Origin: Xylogone sp. PMI_703
Lineage: Eukaryota; Ascomycota; Leotiomycetes
Length of the DNA: 64,000 bases
Assembly: GCA_021399445.1 (NCBI GenBank)
Contig: JAJTUQ010000005.1
Location: 868,001 to 932,000, forward strand
Direction of reading: 5' to 3'
The notes below the pieces were generated by a model. The model was not told where the DNA came from and ran no database searches. It was given only the letters and a program-made list of their open reading frames with translations. Each line of letters starts with the position of its first letter. Position 1 is the stretch's first letter. Shown in pieces: positions 56,671-64,000 of the stretch. The translations under genes were made by a program, and so were the position numbers.

Positions 56671-59600
56671 ATGAACGGGACGAACGGTGTTCAGCGCGCG
56701 AAGAGAAAGCAGTACCCTACCTCGACGGATGAACGCCCCTCGAAGCAGTACCGGGTCGTCAACGGGAAGGAGTCAGCGGGCGAGAACACTCCGGAGGTTG
56801 TCATGTACGATGACGAGGTGGAGGATAGCCCTCGACTCCAGACCGTTATTGGAGCTCCCGGCGATACTGCTGAATGGCAGGCAGCTATTGAGAAAGTCGT
56901 CCGGAATGTGGTATCGATCCGGTTCTGTCAGACGTGCTCTTTTGATACCGACCCGGCGTTAACTAGTGAAGCTACTGGATTTGTTGTCGACGCCGAGAAA
57001 GGGTTTGCGCTGTCGTTCTCAGGTTAAGAATCGCTGCTAACAGGTTTGCAGATATATCATGACAAATCGCCATGTCGTCGGGTCGGGGCCATTTTGGGGC
57101 TACTGTATATTTGACAATCATGAGGAGGTTGACTGTTACCCGGTGTATCGCGATCCAGTTCACGATTTTGGTATCCTTCGATTCAATCCAAAGGCTATCA
57201 AGTATATGCCTGTGACTGCATTAGTTCTGAGACCGGATTTGGCAAGAGTTGGTGCTGAAATCAGGGTCGTAGGAAATGATGCGGGTGAAAAGCTCAGTAT
57301 CTTATCCGGTGTCATCAGTCGACTGGATAGAAACGCACCAGAATATGGCGAAGGCTATAGTGATTTCAATACCAATTATATCCAGGCGGCTGCTGCTGCC
57401 AGTGGTGGAAGTTCTGGCAGTCCCGTGGTTAATATTGATGGGTATGCAGTGGCAATACAGGCAGGTGGCAGAACGGATGGCGCGGCAACAGATTATTTCC
57501 TTCCCTTAGATCGTCCTCTCCGAGCTCTCAAGTGCCTGCAACAAGGCAGACCAATCACCCGAGGTACAATACAATGTCAGTGGATGATTAAGCCATTTGA
57601 TGAATGCCGCAGGCTTGGCTTGACACCCGAATGGGAGAGTGCCATACGCACCAACTTTCCTAAGGAAACTGGTATGCTAGTGGCAGAAATTGTGCTTCCT
57701 GAAGGTCCTTCTGATACGAAGATTGAGGAGGGTGACGTCCTGGTCAAAGTTAATGGCGAACTGCTTACACAGTTTATCCGTTTGGATGATATTCTTGATT
57801 CCAGCGTAAGCCAGAAGGTTACGTTACTGTTACAACGTGGTGGTGAGGACCTTGAGGTTGAGGTTGAAGTTGGTGATCTACATAAGATTACTCCAGACCG
57901 TTTCGTCTCTGTCGCTGGAGCAAGTTTTCATAATCTCTCATATCAACAGGCACGTTTGTATGCTGTGGCTTGTAAAGGTGTCTATGTTTGTGAAGCCACT
58001 GGATCTTTCAGGTTCGAAAGCACAGACAATGGGTGGATTATTCAGACGGTTGATCATAAGAAGACTCCCGATCTGGATGCTTTTATTGAGGTTATGAAGG
58101 GGATTCCCGATAAATCCCGGGTCGTGGTTACTTACAGGCACCTCCGCGACTTACATACCTTAAATACAAGCATCTTACACATTGACCGTCATTGGTCAAG
58201 TAAGATGCGATTAGCTGTTAGAAATGATGAGACCGGGCTGTGGGACTTTACGGACCTGGCTGATCCCCTTCCGGAGATTCCCCCTGTTCGGCGCTCCGCC
58301 AGTTTCATTCAGCTGGAGAACACTCAACATCCAGCCGCAGCGGATATTGTGCGAAGCTTTGTCCGTGTGTTGTGTCATATGCCGGTTAAACTTGATGGAT
58401 TCCCTCGCAATCGCAAATGGGGCATGGGTGTGGTGATTGATGCTGAAAAAGGCTTGGTTATCATATCTCGAGCAATAGTTCCATATGACCTTTGTGATAT
58501 TGCGATCACGATTGCTGATTCTATCATTGTTGAAGGAAAGGTTGTGTTCCTACATCCATTACAGAACTATGCTATCATCAAATATGACCCTTCACTCGTG
58601 GATGCCCCAGTCCAAAGTGCGAAGTTAAGCACATCTCATATTACCCAAGGAGCGTCAACCTACTTTGTTGGTTTCAATCAGAATATGCGCATCGTCATTG
58701 CACAGACCACAATCACGGATATTACTGCAGTTGCCATCCCTGCCAATGGAGGAGCTCCTAGATACCGAGCCATTAATGTAGATGCCATCACGGTTGATAC
58801 GAGCCTTAGTGGTCAGTGTGGAAGTGGTGTGCTTGTCAGTGAAAATGGTACTGTTCAAGCATTATGGTTAACTTATCTGGGAGAGCGAAACCCTTCAACG
58901 TCAAAAGACACTGATTATCATCTTGGTCTTGCCACACCCACGCTTCTTCCAATTATAAAACAAATACAAAATGGCATTGAGCCAAAGTTGCGTATGTTGA
59001 GTGTGGAATTCAATGCTATCCAGATGAGCCAAGCCCGTATTATGGGAGTATCAGAAGAATGGATCAGAAAGGTCGCGGAAGATAACTCTTCTCGACATCA
59101 GCTCTTTATGGTACGAAAGAGAACTTTCGAGCGCGGTGAAGACGCTGGCGTACTATTAGAAGGAGATGTTATCCTGACACTCAACGGCAAGATAATTACA
59201 CGAGTACATGAGCTCGATGTAATGTATGATTATGAGGTCCTGGACGCGGTCATCGTCCGAGACTGTGTTGAAATGCACATTCAGCTTCCTACAGTTTCGG
59301 CGGATGATCTCGAAACTACAAGAGCTATCTCTTTCTGTGGTGCAATCCTTCACAGGCCTCATCACGCTGTCAGGCAACAAATTAGTAAACTGCACAGCGA
59401 AGTATATGTATCTGCGCGGACTAGAGGATCGCCTGCGTACCAATATGGCCTGGCGCCAACGAATTTCATTACCCACGTTAATGGCAAGCCTACTCCAGAT
59501 CTGGAATCCTTCCTTAAAGAGGTAGTTGACATTCCGGATAATACTTGTAAGTTTATTACTCCTTCATTTGTACTTTTGTGAATATTTTAACTGACGCGGT

Positions 59601-59835
59601 AATAGATTTCCGCTTGAAAGCCATGACTTTCGATAATGTCCCATGGGTGGTCACCATGAAGAAGAATGATCATTATTTCCCGACTATGGAGTGGATCAAA
59701 GATCCGTCTCAACCGTCGGGCTGGAAGCGAGTCACATATGAACAAGGGAAAGCTGTACCGGGAGAAGGTCACGATGGAATAAACGTAGCACCTATCGATA
59801 CATCTGAGGCTGATGATGAGGCCGGTGTGGTTTAG
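56671..59835 (+). CDS. NMA111: Nma111 HtrA-family serine protease
   Basis: Three exons: 56671-57002, 57052-59546 and 59606-59835; introns are 49 and 59 nt. The product is 1018 aa (yeast Nma111 997 aa) from [16 protein letters not shown], which carries an NLS-like KRK. The protease domain has the HtrA triad: His118 in TNRHVVG, Asp149 in HDFGIL and Ser232 in [11 protein letters not shown]-like modules follow. A second protease-like domain is degenerate (ISRAIVP in place of the His motif, SGQCGSGVL in place of the Ser motif), then another PDZ-like segment. This duplicated layout is diagnostic for fungal Nma111. The yeast protein is nuclear, degrades the IAP-like Bir1 and promotes apoptosis-like death. 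A longer in-frame start at 56443 would add 76 residues. The first donor is the less common GTTTGC. Confidence 0.94.
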
Positions 59836-60287
59836 AGGTTTCTCAGTACCACGTGTAGCATTAACCAAAGACATAGAGGGTTCAGGCTGATCTTCTAATG
59901 GTTCGTCTTTGCATGGCAGAATTAGGAGCATACGGTATATGGTTTCCTGGAGTCATTTGTATATATAACGTTTTTAAGAGCATAAGATAATGGATAACTG
60001 GTGATGTTTGCCATAAAAACCTGCTCATGCGGCAATCTCTTCCCGCCTGGACCCAGTGAGTTATGTGTTTGATGCTCGCCGCATAAAAGGATGGGATTCC
60101 AGATGCTTGCCGCAGCCAATCCCCCGACTCACTTTCATAGTTTTAGACAAAGCTGCCACAGAAAGAAACTGTTACCTATAAGGTAAAAATATCCTGGTCT
60201 GCTTTTCTATCTCCTGGTACTTGTCAATGCTTACTTGTAGGATAGAGTGGCGTCTACCATCAACAACAGCATCCAACCGACTTCCTC
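59836..60287. promoter_or_regulatory. NMA111 3' flank and promoter of zinc-knuckle gene
   Basis: This 452-nt spacer has no gene. It contains two direct copies and one inverted partial copy of a T(T/C)GCCGCA motif (60027-60114) and a CCAAT box at 60116-60120, about 170 nt before the next ATG. Confidence 0.5.
60071..60114. promoter_or_regulatory. Tandem GATGCTYGCCGCA elements
   Basis: GATGCTCGCCGCA (60071-60083) and GATGCTTGCCGCA (60102-60114) repeat at a 31-nt period. The reverse complement of TTGCCGCAT occurs at 60027-60035. A CCAAT box follows directly. The cognate factor is not known to me. Confidence 0.45.
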
Positions 60288-62056
60288 ATGTCAACATACT
60301 CTACACATAGTAGAGCAAATATGGCTCCTTCAGATCCACGTATCATCACCCTACTTCAAAAAGATCCATTGTCATTATCAGATAAAGAACTTCTTAGACT
60401 CTCCTTGAGCACACTCTCAAAGAATCTCAATCAGCTATTCTCAGCCCGCACAACCTTTACGATCTATTTCCGATGGCTAGAAGTCCATCGTCAGACTCCT
60501 ACACATTTAGCGGCTCATTGGCCTAGCGCAATCCTCCAATGGACGCAATCACTCCGTGAACGTGGGTTCCTTGAGTCAGAAATTATAAGAGAAGTCTTGC
60601 TATGGAAGGCAAGCATCGATCCTCGTGAGGACCGAAACATTCGATCGCCGCCTAGTTCAACAGATATCTCTAAGGCCTTTCATAGCTACAAAGAATATAA
60701 TAACAGAATTCCCCATGCTTACAAACCTGAGGAGTGGTCCGAAGAGGCAAAAAGGCTAGAATACCTTAAAACTTCGTCGGACTTTAGTGAAAAGTCATCG
60801 GAAAGTTATAGGTGCAATCGATGTAAAAAGAAAGGTATGCTATCATAAAATAATAGATATGTCGTCTGACAATGACATAGGTCACTTCATACAACATTGC
60901 CCAACAAACCTAGACCCGTCATACGACAGCCCTCCAGACCGTAGCTATAAATGTATAATCTGCCAAAGAGTTGGTGAACATTGGAGGTCATTGTGTCCTA
61001 AGAATAAGGACCCATACAGTCTTACCCAGAAGCGCAAAGCTCTAGGAATTTCGAAGTCAACCTTCAAAGAGCACCGCCCCGGTCATGGCTCAAAGACATC
61101 TTATAGCCAGCCAAAAGATGACCGAATCTATGAAAGACATAATAGACGACACAAAAGAAAACGATCCGCAGATATTCACTATGACAGATCAAAAAGAAGG
61201 TTCTCCTCAGATAAATCGGATACCGACCTTGAGAATATGCCACTCGATCCCGAATCAAAACCAGATATTCGAGATTCCAGAAGAAAAAAGTCTAGGCTTT
61301 CAGACTTGTTCGTTGACGAAATGGATTTTACACAAAAAGAAGAGAGCAGGCTGGAGAGAGAGAGTAGTTATTCTATCGAGAGTAGCCCCAATGTGTCCGG
61401 ATCTTGCGAGGAAAATGGCCACAGTGCTAACTATGACACTTGCGAGAATGACAAACATTCATTTGTGGAGTCTCTCGAGGAGCTTATATCCACGGCTTCT
61501 AAGGATTCCGAGCTCAGGCTAATTGAAGATGAGAGCGATAGCCCAACGTCAGACTACCAAGATCGCGATGTTATTGATGAGAGGCAAAATTCAAGTGATA
61601 CTCTGAGAGAAGCTTATGACACTGATATATACCCCGAAGAGCGGGCGGGTTCGGACAGTCCTTTCCATACGATATCGGAAGATGGCACCAAGACTAAGGA
61701 ATATAGTGATTTTGTCAATATGCTTATCCAATCCAGAGAGTTGGAGATGAGAGAGCTAGTGAATACTCGGAAAAGACGGGTCAATGCTCTAGACATGTGG
61801 GAGGAGAGTAAAGAGAAGTTGATCCTCAATATACCAATCCGGTAAGTAACTCTGTCTTTGGTCACCTGCACAACTAATAGCCGATTCCAGAACAGCTAAT
61901 CCTTCTTCGCCTGAACATCATTTGAATCACAACGCCAACCCACAAGGTAACACAGGGAATAAAAATCCTATCTCTTATCATCCAGACTACGCCGCGCTAG
62001 AAGAGGGACGGGGGGCTACTTTCTATATGTCGGAAGATGAGTGTGATTCTGACTGA
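60288..62056 (+). CDS. Double zinc-knuckle (CCHC) protein of unknown function
   Basis: Three exons: 60288-60834, 60881-61841 and 61891-62056; introns are 46 and 49 nt. The product is 557 aa. A second in-frame ATG lies at 60321. Residues about 20-120 look helical (RIITLLQKDPLSLSDKELLR; IYFRWLEVHRQTPTHLAAHW) with no family I recognise. Two zinc knuckles follow: CNRCKKKGHFIQHC (CX2CX4HX4C) and CIICQRVGEHWRSLC (CX2CX5HX4C, one residue longer than the classical type). The first intron falls inside knuckle 1, between KKK and GH. The rest is Arg/Ser/Asp/Glu-rich and disordered, with a predicted helix near residue 470 (DFVNMLIQSRELEMRELVN) and an acidic end DECDSD. Zinc knuckles usually bind single-stranded RNA or DNA, as in the RBBP6/Mpe1 type; the function here is unknown. 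Confidence 0.8.
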
Positions 62057-62469
62057 AGACAATCGCCGTCAGATTCAATGTTAGGACGAGGTCTGCGTCC
62101 TGGATATGCGTATTTATCCTGACAGAAGCGCTTGAAGCAGCTTGTATGTTGCTCATTGATGGAAAAGCTAATATGCACAGTTTCTTTTTAGCAGATCGGA
62201 AACAGAACTAACGGAAGGGTGGATAAACCGATGATAGCAAAAAGGTCAAGATTTAAACAATAGCTGGTAGTAATGGCGCAAACGGAAGATACCATTTGCT
62301 ATGATGAACTTTCTTGATTAATTGCATTCTCACTTGTTCAATGCTCTTGTGACTGATATTGAAATACAGGCTAATACTGACAGATCCTTTAATTAATACA
62401 CGGAATCCCAAAACTCCAAATGATGCACACAATACTTCTCCCCTGGAAGTGATACCCGTAAAGCTGAAC
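62057..62469. other. Convergent 3' intergenic region (zinc-knuckle gene / AP-2 sigma)
   Basis: This 413-nt AT-rich spacer contains both 3' UTRs. I see nothing else in it. Confidence 0.5.
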
Positions 62470-63287
62470 TCATTCCAATTTGTCCAGGTGCTCTAACCGC
62501 GTCAAAACAACCTGTTTACTTGTTTCTTCGATCTCACCAGCCAGGAAAACCTCGTCTAAAATTGCATATACCTGGGATCCATTATTAGCATGAGAAGTTT
62601 CTGCCAATATCACTTCTTAGGAAACCCCTGGTATATCACAACGCTGCCCAATCTATGTTTCCAAACTTGCAACAACGAAAATAGGTCACACACCTTGTAG
62701 AAGTTGAAGACTAGATCCAATTCGCACACATTCCCAAAAAAGCTATCTAGGACTTCGACAAAGAAGTGGATAGCCTCTAGATAGGCCAGTTCATTATCAT
62801 TGGCGTCGACGCAGGCGCAAAAGAACAACCCAGCGTACCGCCGATAGACTATCTTGTTATTACGGAACTCGACAAAGTTGGATTGGTATTTCTGATCTCG
62901 CGGCGCCACAAGACGGTGAACCTATATGATGCAATTGGTGAGCATATGAGTCACGAAAAGTTGTATTCTGGGATGCTAAGGAGTAGATGGAGATAGAGGG
63001 AGATTAGAAGGAGTTAAGGATCGTGGTATTGGATAATTGGGGTATTTCCGTGTGGATTTGGATGTGATCGCGCGTACCTCGCCCTTCAGCTTAATCTTTT
63101 CCTCGTCATTGTACGGAGCGTACCACTTCGCCAGACGTGTTTTCCCTCTGTTGCGACGCACGAGTCAGTTGATATGCTTTGTCCTGCTTATGAAGGCTAG
63201 ATTGATCCATGGATTGCATCGGGTACCGGGGTTTGAGGAGCACGAAACATACTGTCTATTCTGTATCAGGATAAATGAGAGCACCAT
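62470..63287 (-). CDS. APS2: AP-2 complex sigma subunit (clathrin adaptor small chain)
   Basis: Four exons on the minus strand: 63253-63287, 63078-63147, 62694-62921 and 62470-62571; introns are 105, 156 and 122 nt. The product is 144 aa (human AP2S1 142 aa). The sequence follows the family throughout: [114 protein letters not shown]; and the end [10 protein letters not shown]. The unbroken identity to AP-2 sigma rather than AP-1 sigma is clear from [13 protein letters not shown]. The subunit helps bind acidic dileucine signals during endocytosis at the plasma membrane. It is divergent from the terminal reductase gene. Confidence 0.96.
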
Positions 63288-63926
63288 CTCTGCGGCGGGA
63301 TGCCCATGTATTCTGGAACTGAGGCGAGGGGTTGTAGTGGTGATGGCACAAGAGAAGGAAGCTGTATCTAGAGATACCTCGTTCCTAAACGGCGGCTGTC
63401 GGCTGCCATTAAGGTTGCGGACAGGGGTGGGGCGGCCGCCGTCGCTGATCACTAATTCCCAAGGTCCGCCTTCGTTGCCTCGCCGCGTTGGTGATTTCTT
63501 CCTTTCTGAGGCAATCGTCATCTTCAGTCTTTCCCGTCCGGGAGCCGTCGATGCACCATGGCTTCGGTCTTGGAGCTTCATTCGCCCCATCGGCGTATTC
63601 GGCTTTTAGCTCTGTGGCTCTACTAGTTGATTACATTTGCAAACCATGGGACGGCAAACGACGTGGGAGCCACAACGCTATGATAAATCATCATCCCACA
63701 TGTAAATTGCTCAGGTTTAATCAAATTTGAGGTTCCAATGTGGGTATATAAGAGTAAGTGAAAGTTCAATGCATCATCAACAGTGCGATCTCTTTTTCTC
63801 TATACCACTACGTTCCACAAAACTTCTCTTTCTGCTATCTCTCTTATCTACAAATCCGTTCATTTCAGGTGGCCAGACGTCACCCCACCACCATTCAAAG
63901 AAGAGATAAATAGGTGGATTATAGCC
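63288..63926. promoter_or_regulatory. Divergent promoter between AP-2 sigma and terminal reductase gene
   Basis: This 639-nt spacer includes a GC-rich block (GGGGCGGCCGCCG near 63430) close to the AP-2 sigma gene. TATATAAG at 63745-63752 lies 182 nt before the reductase ATG, followed by a C/T-rich leader. I see no gene. Confidence 0.5.
63745..63752 (+). promoter_or_regulatory. TATA box upstream of terminal reductase gene
   Basis: TATATAAG lies 182 nt upstream of ATG 63927. It is a motif and position match only. Confidence 0.45.
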
Positions 63927-64000
63927 ATGTCAATTCCAGAAAGCAATGGCAAGACCGTCTTAATCACCGGTATCAATGGCTACATTGCTGGTGTCCTAGG
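63927..64000 (+). CDS. NAD(P)-dependent epimerase/reductase, 5' fragment cut by window end
   Basis: Only the first 24 complete codons are inside the window. They read MSIPESNGKTVLITGINGYI followed by AGVL. The beta strand KTVLITG and the glycine pattern TGxxGYIA are the nucleotide-binding start of extended short-chain dehydrogenases, such as NAD-dependent epimerase/dehydratase or Gre2-like ketone/dihydroflavonol reductases. The substrate cannot be told. The ATG is preceded by a C/T-rich leader and a TATA box, which supports the start. Confidence 0.75.
   Translation, partial: MSIPESNGKTVLITGINGYIAGVL

Overview
The window is nuclear DNA of a filamentous ascomycete (Pezizomycotina). The signs are short introns of about 46-160 nt with GTAHGT-type donors, CTAAY branch sites and YAG acceptors, long low-complexity proteins, 0.3-2.5 kb gene-free spacers, and recognisable single-copy fungal housekeeping genes. 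A leotiomycete is plausible but is not proved by the sequence. No rRNA, tRNA, CRISPR array, intact transposon or plasmid feature could be supported.

Layout from left to right. The first 16 kb holds LCP5 (-), an EMP70/TM9SF nonaspanin (+), the calcium sensor NCS1 (-), a hemerythrin-like protein (-), MED4 (+), an omega-type glutathione transferase (-), the Hsp90 cochaperone CNS1 (+) and an APSES-domain DNA-binding protein (-). From 18.7 to 32 kb come DNA topoisomerase II (+), a Gyp5-like RabGAP (+) and a reticulon (+). From 34 to 42.6 kb come an SSXT/SS18-like glutamine-rich protein (+), IST1 (-) and a Bre4-like multi-pass membrane protein (+). From 43 to 60 kb come a secreted CE16 acetylesterase (+), INCENP/Sli15 (+), a large J-domain protein (+), a small SANT-like basic protein (+) and the HtrA protease NMA111 (+). 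The last part holds a zinc-knuckle protein (+), the AP-2 sigma subunit (-) and the first exon fragment of an NAD(P)-dependent epimerase/reductase (+) cut by the window edge.

The genes do not form a cluster or operon. They are mostly housekeeping functions: ribosome biogenesis, Golgi/endosome/ER membranes, transcription, chromosome segregation and proteostasis. Six neighbouring pairs are divergent and share a promoter region (LCP5/EMP70, HHE/MED4, GST/CNS1, APSES/TOP2, IST1/Bre4-like, AP-2 sigma/epimerase). The lineage-specific or inducible-looking genes are the GST, the CE16 esterase and the terminal reductase. Each of these has a TATA box about 130-180 nt upstream of its ATG.

I found no defence island, biosynthetic cluster or mobile system. 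The most interesting signal is an uninterrupted 76-codon upstream extension of NMA111. It looks like a mitochondrial presequence and starts at a weak-context AUG, while the usual nuclear-protein start lies downstream in good context. Other points are a C-terminal helical module in the J-protein, an uncharacterised zinc-knuckle protein with an unusual second knuckle, a GC-AG intron, several promoter palindromes and repeats, and two gene models (reticulon, SSXT) whose 5' parts do not resolve cleanly. Exon coordinates were derived by eye from splice signals, reading phase and family conservation.
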